Positions 26,879 to 36,070 of a stretch of DNA of 64,000 bases are shown piece by piece. The DNA lies in contig NC_019779.1 in the NCBI RefSeq assembly GCF_000317635.1, positions 682,001-746,000 on the forward strand, written 5' to 3'. The translations under genes were made by a program, and so were the position numbers. Numbering within the stretch: position 1 is the stretch's first letter; each line of letters opens with the position of its first letter. The notes under the pieces are model-generated. The model saw only the letters and a program-made list of their open reading frames with translations, had not been told where the DNA came from and searched no databases. Origin of the DNA: Halothece sp. PCC 7418 (GTDB taxonomy: Bacteria > Cyanobacteriota > Cyanobacteriia > Cyanobacteriales > Rubidibacteraceae).

Positions 26879-27904
26879 ATGAAATCAAATAATAAAGAAG
26901 CAACCCAATTGAACTCGACTCTTTCCCAACCCTGGTGGAATCGTCCTTTATGGGGGAATCAAAGCATTTGGGAACGGTTAAAAGGGATGTTTATTAGAGA
27001 ACCGATTCCTGAAAGCAGCATTTTTCTTCATGATCGTGCTTTAGCACAATTAAAAAAGATTGCACCTCTCATTGAAGGAGTAAATGATGCCAAATTTGGT
27101 CATCCTGAATTTATTTTACTATTGAAAATGCGAGCTTCTTTTAATCAAGGATTAGGAGAATATAAAGGGCTTAAAGAAAATAGCGAAATGGTGAAAGCTG
27201 CTTTGGATGCAAAAGATAGCTTTTTAACGGTTGAAGAAACTGAATTTCAATATCGGAGTTACACTCAGCAAAATTTTTATGAAGAAATATTTAAATTGCT
27301 TGATTTATTTGAAAAAGATCTAATGCAAGAAGACTTTCATCAAGCTGTAGAAAACTTAGCCGAACAGACCACGCAAAAACTAAAAACAGAAGAGGGAGTA
27401 CAAGCGATTCAATCTTATTCAAAAGAGCTACAGAGATTATCTTCTGAACACAAATTAGCATTACGATTACTTTATCTGTTCAAGCGTTACGAATTGACAG
27501 ATTTCTCGATTTTGAAAAAAATTTCCGAATTAGTTTCTTTCTTTGAAAAAGAAGAATTACATGACCCTAAACAAGTTTTAATTCAAATCAAAGTGAACTA
27601 TGGAATCTTTGAGAAATTAGGAGAAATTATTGGCATCACAGGCAAAAAGAATAATCCTGATACCTACACAAAGATTATTCAATATATTGCTTTAATGGAA
27701 AAACATAAAGATTCCTATTCTCAGTTTAAGAGATTACTTTCTTATCTGAAAGAGTGGCAAGACCCTTATGAAACTGTTGTTACATTGCGTGAAGAATATC
27801 CTGCAAAAGTATATAAATTACCGAAAACTTTTCGTGAAGAAATCCCAGGTCTTTCCCTGTATGAAAAATATAAATCTTCTCTGATTCTCCTTAATGAAAA
27901 GTAA
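26879..27904 (+). CDS. unrecognised all-helical protein, paralogue A
   Basis: The protein is about 341 residues from ATG 26879 with GAGG 13 bp upstream; earlier in-frame starts lack a site. It has no signal peptide or membrane segment. It has a Trp-rich start (QPWWNRPLWG), a conserved REPIPESSIFLHDRAL block and long predicted helices, ending in LREEYPAKVYKLPKTFREE. It is about two-thirds identical by eye along its whole length to 32118-33152. I do not recognise the family. The two copies flank a DUF4168 protein, a lipoprotein and a two-component system. Confidence 0.7.
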   Translation: MKSNNKEATQLNSTLSQPWWNRPLWGNQSIWERLKGMFIREPIPESSIFLHDRALAQLKKIAPLIEGVNDAKFGHPEFILLLKMRASFNQGLGEYKGLKENSEMVKAALDAKDSFLTVEETEFQYRSYTQQNFYEEIFKLLDLFEKDLMQEDFHQAVENLAEQTTQKLKTEEGVQAIQSYSKELQRLSSEHKLALRLLYLFKRYELTDFSILKKISELVSFFEKEELHDPKQVLIQIKVNYGIFEKLGEIIGITGKKNNPDTYTKIIQYIALMEKHKDSYSQFKRLLSYLKEWQDPYETVVTLREEYPAKVYKLPKTFREEIPGLSLYEKYKSSLILLNEK

Positions 27905-28207
27905 GCGATATAGCAAGCTACACTAGATCCCCCCTTCCCCCTACTTATTCTATGTTTTGTCTGTTCGGTAATGTTATACCACTTTTAACCAAGAAGGACG
28001 TACCTTGTCGGGTGGGCCTCAATATTTCTCGTTAAACTAAATTGGGGAAAAGGTCTTATCGACGCACTGAGATAAAATCCGAACTATCATTTCTCCCCTT
28101 CCAATATTTTTCACATTTGCCCTCTAATGTGAGTTCACAGAGCAAACGAAAAGAGATATTGGCTTTTGGTTTGCTCTCTCTAATTGAAAAAAACACTGGA
28201 GGAGCAA
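27905..28207. other. intergenic region upstream of the DUF4168 gene
   Basis: The region holds a C/G-tract remnant near 27928 (CCCCCCTTCCCCC) and no gene I can support. A strong ribosome site (GGAGGAG) precedes 28208. 28147-28177 has a TTTGCTCT/AGAGCAAA-type inverted repeat: AGAGCAAACG then GGTTTGCTCTCT. Confidence 0.4.
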
Positions 28208-28714
28208 ATGAAATTTTTATCTATTTTACTGGGCACAGCAACCTCTGCTTTCATGCTCACGTCTGAGAGCTCAGCACTTGCTCAACAAGCCCCCCAACCA
28301 CAACCCCCTGCTAACACCACTGAAGATTATGTTATGGAGGTTGATGAGGAGGAAATCCGAAATTTTGCTAATGCTTTTTCTGTGGTGCAAGATATTCAAC
28401 GTGAATCCCGAGAAAAAATGGCACAGGCTATTGAACAAGAAGGATTAACGATTAAAGAATACAACGAGTTATATCGAGGACAAACCACTGTGGAGAATTC
28501 AGATCCCTCCACTTCAAATGTTAGTGAAGAAAAACGGCAACAGTTTGAAAACGCTGATGCTCGGATTGATGAAATTGAACAAGAAGCGCAAGCAGCTATT
28601 GAACAAGCAATTACGGATGAAGGTTTAGCTGTCGAGCGCTTTCAGCAAATTGGGATGGCAGTGCGACGTAATCCAGATTTGCAAGAACAAGTCAAGAACA
28701 TTTTAGAAAATTAA
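28208..28714 (+). CDS. secreted DUF4168 protein
   Basis: The protein is about 168 residues with a signal peptide (FLSILLGTATSAFMLTSES, cleavage near ALA-QQ). It carries the DUF4168 helical hairpin: EEIRNFANAFSVVQDIQRES and the repeated EEGLTIKEYNEL/DEGLAVERFQQI units. DUF4168 proteins are periplasmic and of unknown function. The charged helical repeats suggest a chaperone-like or stress protein, an inference. Start at 28208 has GGAGGAG in good position. Transcribed toward the lipoprotein and the two-component genes. Confidence 0.82.
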   Translation: MKFLSILLGTATSAFMLTSESSALAQQAPQPQPPANTTEDYVMEVDEEEIRNFANAFSVVQDIQRESREKMAQAIEQEGLTIKEYNELYRGQTTVENSDPSTSNVSEEKRQQFENADARIDEIEQEAQAAIEQAITDEGLAVERFQQIGMAVRRNPDLQEQVKNILEN

Positions 28715-28992
28715 TCAAAATTGAATTCATTACTTTGATTTCCTGAGTTGCAGTTGATTAATAACATCGGAAATCAAAAACGCAAAACTTCCATAATGTT
28801 CAGATTAATTATCCAGATTAATTATCTAGAATCAGTGGTTCGGTCTTGAAAGGAAAATCTTAGAAATTGGAGACCTCTTACTGTGCGATCATCAGGAATA
28901 AAACTCAGTATTCGTCTTGTTTTGGTCGCTGGAGAATTCCAATTGAAATACAGGTTAGCTGAATCCAAAATTAAAATTATAAGGAGCATCTC

Positions 28993-29556
28993 ATGAAATC
29001 TCAACTCATTGCTTTATTAATCGCAACGTCAATTTTTCCCTTATCTGCTTGTGCAACAAGTCCACAAGAAGGAGAGCAGTCTCCTGTCCAAGAAGCCCCA
29101 GATACATCGGATGATAACTATGGTTTTCCCTCGGAAAAAGAATCCGATCCATCTGAAAAAACTGCTCCTAAAGACTCGGAATCTCTTGAAGAAACTGACC
29201 CAGGAATGTCGGAAGAGCCTTCAGCTACTGACTCAGAAATGTCTGAAGAAACTGACCCAGGAATGTCGGAAGAGCCTTCAGCTACTGACTCAGAAATGCC
29301 TGAAGAAACTGACCCAGGAATGTCGGAAGAGCCTTCAGCTACTGACTCAGAAATGCCTGAAGATGGTGAATCCGAAACCTCTGGAGAGTTTTCTCCTGAT
29401 AATGTAGAAATGCCTGAAGAAAGTGAGCCTGATCTCTCGGAAGACTCTTCAGATACTGACTCAGAAATGCCTGAAGAAACACCCAGTGAATTAGAAGAAG
29501 AAGAAGAAGAGACATCAGGAAATCTAGAAGAATCTTCCGATCAAGAGAGCCAGTGA
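28993..29556 (+). CDS. highly acidic repeat lipoprotein
   Basis: The protein has 187 residues. The lipobox IFPLSAC gives lipidation at Cys20, so it should be membrane-anchored and face the periplasm or outside. The mature part is low-complexity and dominated by Glu, Ser, Asp and Pro, with three 19-residue repeats (ETDPGMSEEPSATDSEM plus 2) and further decayed copies. No enzyme fold is expected. Such acid-rich tails are common in halophile surface proteins and can bind cations. Strong AAGGAG ribosome site. I do not recognise homologues. Confidence 0.78.
   Translation: MKSQLIALLIATSIFPLSACATSPQEGEQSPVQEAPDTSDDNYGFPSEKESDPSEKTAPKDSESLEETDPGMSEEPSATDSEMSEETDPGMSEEPSATDSEMPEETDPGMSEEPSATDSEMPEDGESETSGEFSPDNVEMPEESEPDLSEDSSDTDSEMPEETPSELEEEEEETSGNLEESSDQESQ
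29191..29361 (+). repeat. three 57-bp in-frame tandem repeats
   Basis: Units begin at 29191, 29248 and 29305 and are nearly identical at the DNA level, so the expansion is recent. 57 is a multiple of 3, so copy-number changes keep the lipoprotein frame. Confidence 0.9.
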
Positions 29557-29776
29557 TTTCAGGAGCATAATGAACTGAATTCTCTTTCATAAATGCGACG
29601 AACCTGAAAGGAAATATAGCAATTGTTCCTGATCTTGCAGCTTGATGAAGGGCATAAAATGACCTGATTTCCTTCACTCGTTGCAAGAATTTTTTCCTGT
29701 ATCTTGAAAGAAAGAAGATAATATTTAATCTTTTCTGCTAACTCGTTGTTAGACAAAAATAAGACTAAAACCTAGC

Positions 29777-30451
29777 ATGAAAATTTTAATTGTTGAAGAT
29801 GATGAACGCTTGAGTGAAGCCGTTGCGGAAGACTTAAGTGACCAAAACTATACGGTTGAAACGGCAACCGATGGTATTACGGGTTTCGAGCTCGCTCATA
29901 CGTTTCACTATGATCTCATTTTGCTGGATCTGATGTTGCCACAACTCGATGGGATTACGTTATGCCAGCGTTTGCGCTCTGAGGGGAATGCAACGCCAGT
30001 TTTGATGTTAACGGCTCGGGATACCACTAGTGATAAAGTCGTGGGTTTAGATGCGGGTGCTGATGACTATCTGGTGAAACCGTTTGAGTTACAAGAGCTA
30101 GCAGCTCGCACTCGTGCCCTTTTACGTCGTCATCAAACCAATTTTTCACCCGCTTTAACTTGGGGAGGGCTGAAACTTGATCCCAACTCTTGTGAAGCCA
30201 CTTATGAAGACTCGGATTTATCTCTGAGTCCAAAAGAGTATCGTCTCCTAGAGATGTTTTTACGCAGTGGTCGTCGTGTTTTTAGTCGCAGTCAGATTTT
30301 GGATCATCTTTGGGCTTTTGAATGTTGTCCAGAAGAAGATACCGTCAGAGCGCATATTAAGGGCTTAAGACAAAAGCTCAAAGCAGCCGGAGCACCTCCA
30401 GATTTAATCGAGACAGTTTATGGTTTGGGATATCGTCTCAAAAAGATTTAA
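29777..30451 (+). CDS. OmpR/PhoB-type response regulator (RppA/NrsR-like)
   Basis: The 224-residue protein has a receiver (acidic pair VEDDE, phospho-acceptor Asp in LILLDLMLPQLDG, Lys in YLVKPF) and a winged-helix DNA-binding domain (LSLSPKEYRLLEMFLRSG, DTVRAHIKGLRQKL, VYGLGYRL). It should bind DNA and control transcription after phosphorylation by the kinase that overlaps its 3' end. It resembles cyanobacterial RppA/NrsR regulators of redox or metal responses, but the target is not determined by the sequence. The lipoprotein and DUF4168 genes just upstream are candidate targets. Confidence 0.9.
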   Translation: MKILIVEDDERLSEAVAEDLSDQNYTVETATDGITGFELAHTFHYDLILLDLMLPQLDGITLCQRLRSEGNATPVLMLTARDTTSDKVVGLDAGADDYLVKPFELQELAARTRALLRRHQTNFSPALTWGGLKLDPNSCEATYEDSDLSLSPKEYRLLEMFLRSGRRVFSRSQILDHLWAFECCPEEDTVRAHIKGLRQKLKAAGAPPDLIETVYGLGYRLKKI

Positions 30452-31781
30452 GTTTCCCCCTCGCTCACCGGTTAGTCATTTGCACTGGCGACTGTTGCTG
30501 TCTTATTTGGGAGTAATGACAGCAATCCTCGCTGTATTTGGAAGTGGGACGTATTTATTTGTCAGTCGCAGTTTCTACCGACAACTGGATAAAAAGTTAT
30601 TGACATTGGCACAAGCTGCCACTCCGTTTCATGCCAAAGTCCAAGAAAATGGTAGTAATTATCTGAATCAGGTTGATGAAGTACCGTGGCGAGATATTTT
30701 TAATCGCGATCGTCAAAGTCTGGAATGGTTTGATCCAGAAGGAAGATTGCTTGCGACTCGGGGAGAGCTCACGGTTAAGGCTTCTCCTCAAGTTGGATCA
30801 CAAACAGAAACCATGCCTGCTTCTCCTCATTATATTCGCTCTTATACGATTTCTGTTTTTCGCGATCGCGCTGCGAACCCTGCTTCTGAAAGCCCCCAAA
30901 CCAGTCCTAACCAACCCATCCTAGAAGGCTATATCCGAGCTTCTCAATCTACCGAAGAATTACAAACCTCTCAACAACAACTGCTGTGGGGATTAATTAC
31001 TGGGGGGAGTGCTGCCGTTTTTTTATCCGCTGCGGGAGGAGTCTGGCTCACTCGTAAGGCTCTCATGCCCTTAGAAAAAAACCTGAAGCAACTCCGACAA
31101 TTTACCGCCGATGCCTCTCATGAATTACGAACTCCACTTGCTGCGATTAAAAGCTCTGTGGAAGTGATGCAAAATCATCCCGAGCGCATTCATCCCAAAG
31201 ATATCAGAAAAATCACTGCCATTGCCAGTGCCACTGACCAAATGGGACATCTCATTGAAAGTTTACTCTTTCTTGCCCGCGCTGATAGTGAGCAAACACC
31301 ACAACTTCCCTCTTGGCACCCGATTTCATTACAAGAACTTTTAAACGATATCGTCGCCCTTTTTGAAACCACTGCCGAACGCTCTGTGATCAAGTTAATT
31401 ACAAAAATTCCTGAAGATGGAGTAGTGATGGGAGACTATAACCAACTCCATCGTTTATTTGCCAATTTACTGCGAAATGCGTTTCAGTACACTCCAGAAG
31501 GCGGTTCAGTCACCGTTAGTTTAAGTCGTTTTCATCGCTTTTGTCAGGTGTCCATCATTGATACAGGAGTCGGTATCCCCCCCGATAAACAGACCTTGGT
31601 GTTTGAGCGGTTTTGGCGGGCTGACCAGTCTCGTTCCCAACGCCAGCAGGGAACTGGACTTGGACTTCCGATTGCCCGCGCGATCGCGCAACAACACGGA
31701 GGGAAAATCACACTCTCCTCAAAAGTGGGTGAGGGCAGTTGTTTTACCGTCTCTCTACCCGTTGCCCCATCAATCGTTTGA
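30420..31781 (+). CDS. sensor histidine kinase (RppB/NrsS-like)
   Basis: The 453-residue protein has two membrane segments (about residues 25-50 and 185-210) around a periplasmic sensor of about 135 residues. Then come HisKA (H-box FTADASHELRTPLAAIKSS) and HATPase_c (N-box HRLFANLLRNAFQYTP, DTGVGIPPDKQ, GTGLGLPIARAIAQQHGG). All catalytic boxes are intact. It starts 32 bp inside the regulator gene, so the pair is translationally coupled. The sensor has no recognisable fold and no metal-binding motif. Confidence 0.9.
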   Translation: MVWDIVSKRFKFPPRSPVSHLHWRLLLSYLGVMTAILAVFGSGTYLFVSRSFYRQLDKKLLTLAQAATPFHAKVQENGSNYLNQVDEVPWRDIFNRDRQSLEWFDPEGRLLATRGELTVKASPQVGSQTETMPASPHYIRSYTISVFRDRAANPASESPQTSPNQPILEGYIRASQSTEELQTSQQQLLWGLITGGSAAVFLSAAGGVWLTRKALMPLEKNLKQLRQFTADASHELRTPLAAIKSSVEVMQNHPERIHPKDIRKITAIASATDQMGHLIESLLFLARADSEQTPQLPSWHPISLQELLNDIVALFETTAERSVIKLITKIPEDGVVMGDYNQLHRLFANLLRNAFQYTPEGGSVTVSLSRFHRFCQVSIIDTGVGIPPDKQTLVFERFWRADQSRSQRQQGTGLGLPIARAIAQQHGGKITLSSKVGEGSCFTVSLPVAPSIV

Positions 31782-32117
31782 GTAATGGTCACGGAAACCA
31801 ATCCTAATCAAATGCTACCACCTTGTGATCATTAAGTGACCCGTATTTCCTCGTAAATGGCTCTAGATTGCTAGTAAGCCTCGATTCTAAACAATCATTG
31901 CTGCATTTTCTGTCGTGATCTCAATCTATTCCTAAGACAAAAATTTATTATAAAATGCCATCAACCAAAAGATAGATTGAAAACCTTAAATACACTAGAA
32001 AATTGTGACAAAACTCATTATCAGGTCTCCAAAAATCATTAAGTAAAAATCACTATCTAGTACAGATTAATGGCTTTCTAGCAATTTCTAGTTGAATTAA
32101 ACGAGAAAGGGGAAACT
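31782..32117. other. intergenic region upstream of paralogue B
   Basis: AT-rich with no open frame I can support and no clear terminator. GAAAGGGG precedes the ATG at 32118. Promoter boxes cannot be fixed by eye. Confidence 0.4.
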
Positions 32118-33152
32118 ATGAAAATCAATTCTCAAGACATGACTGAACAGCACTCCAATGTCCAAAAGCCTTGGTGGGATTCTCCCTTATGGGGAGACAA
32201 TAGTTTCCGAGAAAAAATGATTACCCTTTTTAAGAGAGAGCCGATTCCAGATAATAGTATTTTTCTTCATAATCGTGCTTTGACCGAACTAGAAAATATC
32301 GCTCCCTCCATGGAAGGCTTAGATGAAGCTAAATTTGGCAATCCTGAATTTCTTCTATTATTAAAGATTAAATCTTCTTTCTTAAAAGGGACTGGAGAAT
32401 ATACTGGTTTAAGAGAACCGAATGAGATGGTTCATGCTGCTTTGGAAGCGAAAGATAGTTTTTTAAAGATTGAAGAGACAGAATTTCAATTTCGGAGTTA
32501 TAACCAGCAAGATTATTATGCCGAGGTCTTTAAGTTACTTGAACAAAATATGACCAAGGTCAGTTTTGAACAAAAAGTGCAAGTTCTTGCTGAAGAAACC
32601 ATGCAAAAATTGAAAACAACAGAAGGGATCGAAGCAATCAGAAGTTATTCCCAAGAACTGAAACGCCTCTCTTATGAACACCAATTAGGCTTAAGGTTAC
32701 TCTACCTTTTTAAGCGGTCTCGGTTAGCTGACTTCTCGATTCTACAGAAAATTTCCAATTTGGTGACCCAATTTGCGAAAGAAGACTTACATGATTCTAA
32801 ACAAATTTTAGTTCAGGTTAAGCTCAACTATAATATGTTTGAAAAGTTAGGAGAAATCGTTGGTCTTACGGGGAAACAGAACCATCCTGAAGCCTACACC
32901 AAGATTGTCCAGCACATTGCTTTAATGGAAAAATATAAGGAATCATATATACAGTTTCAACGGTTGCTGTCTTATATCAAGCAATGGCAGAAATCCTATC
33001 ATACGGTGAAAACCCTCCGTGAAGAATATCCCGCAAAGGTCTATAAGCAACCAAAAACGTTTCGGGAAAAACCACCTGGTCTCGCCATCTACGAAAAATA
33101 TCAGCCTTGGCTTAGTCTCAGTCGCTATCATGATAATGCGCTTATTCAATGA
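32118..33152 (+). CDS. unrecognised all-helical protein, paralogue B
   Basis: The protein has 344 residues and aligns end to end with 26879-27904 (KPWWDSPLWGDNSFREKM; REPIPDNSIFLHNRAL; LALRLLYLFKR versus LGLRLLYLFKR; LREEYPAKVYK). No signal peptide or membrane helix; cytoplasmic. Function unknown. The isrB element's left palindrome begins on the base immediately after its stop codon, so the last codons of this gene flank the element and would be the guide-specifying sequence if the isrB omega-RNA is active. Confidence 0.7.
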   Translation: MKINSQDMTEQHSNVQKPWWDSPLWGDNSFREKMITLFKREPIPDNSIFLHNRALTELENIAPSMEGLDEAKFGNPEFLLLLKIKSSFLKGTGEYTGLREPNEMVHAALEAKDSFLKIEETEFQFRSYNQQDYYAEVFKLLEQNMTKVSFEQKVQVLAEETMQKLKTTEGIEAIRSYSQELKRLSYEHQLGLRLLYLFKRSRLADFSILQKISNLVTQFAKEDLHDSKQILVQVKLNYNMFEKLGEIVGLTGKQNHPEAYTKIVQHIALMEKYKESYIQFQRLLSYIKQWQKSYHTVKTLREEYPAKVYKQPKTFREKPPGLAIYEKYQPWLSLSRYHDNALIQ

Positions 33153-33182
33153 CTCCCGTTAAATCAAAGATTATAACGGGAG
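33153..33182 (+). repeat. left-end palindrome of the isrB element
   Basis: Nine-base arms CTCCCGTTA and TAACGGGAG. Exact copy at 37087-37116. Confidence 0.85.
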
Positions 33183-33367
33183 ATTGAGAGTTCCAACGCT
33201 CTCCTAAATAATTGAATAGCCCATTGAGCCTAACTCTGGCACGGACGTACAAATTCTTCTCCAGTTTGTACCTCTCTAAAACCTGTTGGAAGGTTGCTGT
33301 TAGACAGGACATCTTGAGTTAGGTGGGCGAGGAGACTTAAAACTTCCAGAGCGAGAGGATTATCTCC
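33183..33367 (+). ncRNA. probable omega-RNA of isrB
   Basis: IscB/IsrB guide RNAs are encoded just upstream of the protein gene. This 185-bp leader has strong pairing potential: GTACAAA/TTTGTAC (33247-33253 and 33265-33271), and GCCTAACTC near 33227 pairing with GAGTTAGG near 33313. It also has a CCTGTT..ACAGG pair near 33282-33306. It contains no credible open frame. Exact ends are not determined. Confidence 0.5.
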
Positions 33368-33562
33368 ATGTATCGTGTTCCAGTTCTATCAAAAAACGGA
33401 AAACCATTAATGCCCACTAAAGCCAGTCGCGCCCGACGTTGGCTTAAAGAAGGTAAAGCCGTGATTTACAAAAACGACTTACATTTTTTCGCAGTTCAGT
33501 TAACTACTGACTCTAGAGAGGAAACCCAACCCATAGCGGTAGGAATTGACCCAGGGAAGAAT
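33368..33562 (+). CDS. isrB: IsrB exon 1 (PLMP/RRXRR domain and RuvC-I)
   Basis: The 65 codons give the N-terminal PLMP domain (MYRVPVLSKNGKPLMPTKAS), the RRXRR-like RARRWLKEGKAVIYKND and the start of RuvC-I (IAVGIDPGKN). The frame then runs into the intron (GTGCG at 33563) and hits a stop at 33616. Joining codon 65 to 36148 restores ...GIDPGKN-YSGIGVQSSK, the expected family sequence, in phase 0. IsrB is an omega-RNA-guided nickase related to IscB, the Cas9 ancestor. Without splicing only an inactive fragment would be made. Confidence 0.85.
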
Positions 33563-34244
33563 GTGCGATTCGTTCTTGCTGAAATCGCTGGGACTCCCAT
33601 GAGTTCTGAGGTATAAGGCAAGGCTGGTGGTTTTACCTCCCTCGTATCGAGGATAAAAACCAATACCAGACAACTTGATATTGATGAGGGTGAGAGCCTA
33701 CCGAGCATATAAGCAAAGACAGTAGGTTTAATAAAATCAAGTCCCTCCGCCCAGTGTGCGGGCTGAAAGCACTTCCCACAGCCATAGAGTTGGTTACTTG
33801 AGGTTGAAGCTGGGATGAAAGGGGGCAACACTACAAGCCTAAGTTGGTGACCCCCGAGCAAGTGGCTAAGTCTAGGAATACGAACTTACGTTTGAGTCAT
33901 CGTTACTGGGAACTTGCGAAATAAGGCTGATACGCAGGGGTCGAAATAAGACCAAATTGACGGGTTTCATACTCATGCTTGTATGAAATGCACATCAAAT
34001 ATCAATCGGTGAAAAGTAAGGGGCTAAAGTCACAAACAATCAATATCAGGAACGAATTAACCCTCGGGTTTTCTCTTGATGAGGTCGGTCATCAAGTAGT
34101 CAGCCTAAGACGTAAACTCTAGCACCTGCTAGGAAATCCGAGGGAGAGATTGATTCAGAAGCAAAAGCCTGTTGTAATAGACAGGATAAGCTGACGGAAT
34201 CACTTTAACGTAAAAGATAGAGTCTCTAAGTAGAGTGATATGTT

Positions 34245-36038
34245 ATGAACCATCCATCGGATAGGTATGAATCAAAAACCCCACCAAAACCTCAATCCGT
34301 CGAAGACTGGAATGAAATCGATTGGAAAAAGGTAGAAGTGAATGTTTTCAAGCTCCAAAAGCGAATCTATCGAGCTTCCAGAAGTGGTGACATCAGTAAA
34401 GTCCACAAATTACAAAGACTATTGTATAAGTCTTGGTCTGCCAAGGTCTTAGCTGTGAGAAGGGTTACTCAAGATAACAAAGGGAAAAAGACAAGGGGCT
34501 GTCATCTGGGGTTTCCCCAGATGTTTATACGCCCCGCGGCGGGGATAGATGGAATTAAATCTATTACCCCAAAAGAACGTTTGATACTGGTTGAAGAGTT
34601 AGGTTTAGATGGGAAGAGTAAATCGACCCGTCGAATCTGGATTCCTAAGCCAGGAAGAGACGAAAAACGCCCCCTAGGTATCCCGACAATGAAGGAAAGA
34701 GCCAAGCAAGCCCTATTAAAACTGGCTTTAGAGCCAGAATGGGAAGCGAAGTTTGAACCTAATAGTTATGGCTTTAGACCAGGACGCTCGTGCCATGATG
34801 CGGTAGAGGCAATCTGGGCTGGTATCAATAAAAAGGCTAAATACGTCTTAGATGCCGATATAGCCAAGTGTTTCGACCGTATCGACCATGTAGCACTCCT
34901 GCGAAAACTGAATAACACCCCGACTGTAGCTCGACAAATTCGAGCATGGCTCAAGTCGGGGGTACTCGACAAAGGTGATTGGTTTCCAACAGATGAAGGC
35001 ACTCCCCAAGGTGGGGTCATAAGTCCTCTCTTAGCCAATATTGCCCTTCACGGAATGGAGGAAACGGTTAAGCAATTCGCTGAATCGTGTAGCTTCATTA
35101 AAGCTAAAGGAAAGCGTGATAAGAGAAGTAGATTGAATTTCGTAAGATATGCAGACGACTTCGTAATCATGCACGAAGACCTTACCGTGATCGAGAAATG
35201 CAAGGAAATAATTGCTCAATGGCTAAGTGGTATAGGTCTAGAACTGAAACCGAGCAAGACCCGTATCTGTCACACCCTGAAAAACCTCAATGAGGAAAAA
35301 GCAGGATTTGACTTCTTAGGCTTCACTATTAGACAATTCCCCGTGGGAAAACATCATAGTGGTCGCCTTGGTACGGGATATAAAACAATAGTCAAGCCTA
35401 GCGAAGAAAAAGTTAAGTTACATTACCAGAAAATAGCAGATACCATCACCGCCTTAAACTCAGCTAAACAGAGTGATTTAATAAGCACTCTTAACCCAAT
35501 CATCAGGGGTTGGTGCAATTATTATGCTTCGGTGTGTAGTAAAGAGGTATTCAGTGACCTCAAAGATATGGTGCAAAAACGCCTTATTCGCTGGGCTAAA
35601 CGCCGTCATCCAAACAAGTCTTGGGATTGGGTCAGCAAGCGATATTGGCACAGTCTAGATAATGACCGATGGGTATTTTCAACGCCAAGTAATCAACCAA
35701 ATGACCTAACTTGCGGGAATCTTCATTTGATTAAACACTCTTGGACACCAATTGTTAGACATACCAAGGTCAAAGGCGATGTATCTCCCTATAATGGAGA
35801 TTGGCGGTACTGGTCGCAAAGAATGGGAAAATATGTCGGATTCCCCAGTAACATAGCGACTTTAATGAAAAAACAAAAAGGGAAATGCTCCCATTGTGGG
35901 CTTTACTTCAAAGATGGAGATATTCAAGAAATCGATCACATTATCCCCAAGAAATTAGGGGGTAAGAACAGTTACAAGAATCTCCAATTGTTACATCGGC
36001 ACTGTCATCATGTCAAATCTGCGTCTGATGGTTCGTAG
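34245..36038 (+). CDS. ltrA: group II intron reverse transcriptase/maturase with HNH endonuclease domain
   Basis: The 597-residue protein has an RT domain with catalytic motif VRYADDFVI (about residue 300), GTPQGGVISPLLANI, and NSYGFRPGRSCHDA. The maturase X domain follows (GWCNYYASV). The C-terminus has an HNH nuclease: CSHCGLYFKDGDIQEIDHIIP with a final HRHCHH. All activities look intact. One oddity: between KGKKT and AGIDGIKS the usual contiguous sequence is split by about 15 codons (RGCHLGFPQMFIRPA), which come from a hairpin repeat at 34495-34541. It should splice the intron and mobilise it. Confidence 0.92.
   Translation: MNHPSDRYESKTPPKPQSVEDWNEIDWKKVEVNVFKLQKRIYRASRSGDISKVHKLQRLLYKSWSAKVLAVRRVTQDNKGKKTRGCHLGFPQMFIRPAAGIDGIKSITPKERLILVEELGLDGKSKSTRRIWIPKPGRDEKRPLGIPTMKERAKQALLKLALEPEWEAKFEPNSYGFRPGRSCHDAVEAIWAGINKKAKYVLDADIAKCFDRIDHVALLRKLNNTPTVARQIRAWLKSGVLDKGDWFPTDEGTPQGGVISPLLANIALHGMEETVKQFAESCSFIKAKGKRDKRSRLNFVRYADDFVIMHEDLTVIEKCKEIIAQWLSGIGLELKPSKTRICHTLKNLNEEKAGFDFLGFTIRQFPVGKHHSGRLGTGYKTIVKPSEEKVKLHYQKIADTITALNSAKQSDLISTLNPIIRGWCNYYASVCSKEVFSDLKDMVQKRLIRWAKRRHPNKSWDWVSKRYWHSLDNDRWVFSTPSNQPNDLTCGNLHLIKHSWTPIVRHTKVKGDVSPYNGDWRYWSQRMGKYVGFPSNIATLMKKQKGKCSHCGLYFKDGDIQEIDHIIPKKLGGKNSYKNLQLLHRHCHHVKSASDGS
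34495..34541 (+). repeat. in-frame hairpin module inside the RT gene
   Basis: GGGGCTGT, stem CATCTGGGG, loop TTT, CCCCAGATG, then TTTATACGCCCCG. The stem-loop and the TTTATACGCCCCG tail recur at 37053-37085 near the isrB element's right end, and the overall design matches the tnpB-linked modules at 985-1030 and 2541-2586. It adds about 15 codons to the RT without breaking the frame. Confidence 0.7.
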
Positions 36039-36070
36039 TGGCAGTACCCATGACAAGGGTTGCGTTAGAG

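Noticed and set aside
33496-33861. 121-codon minus-strand frame in the 5' part of the intron
   Set aside because: Lies in structured intron RNA and antisense to isrB exon 1; no domain.
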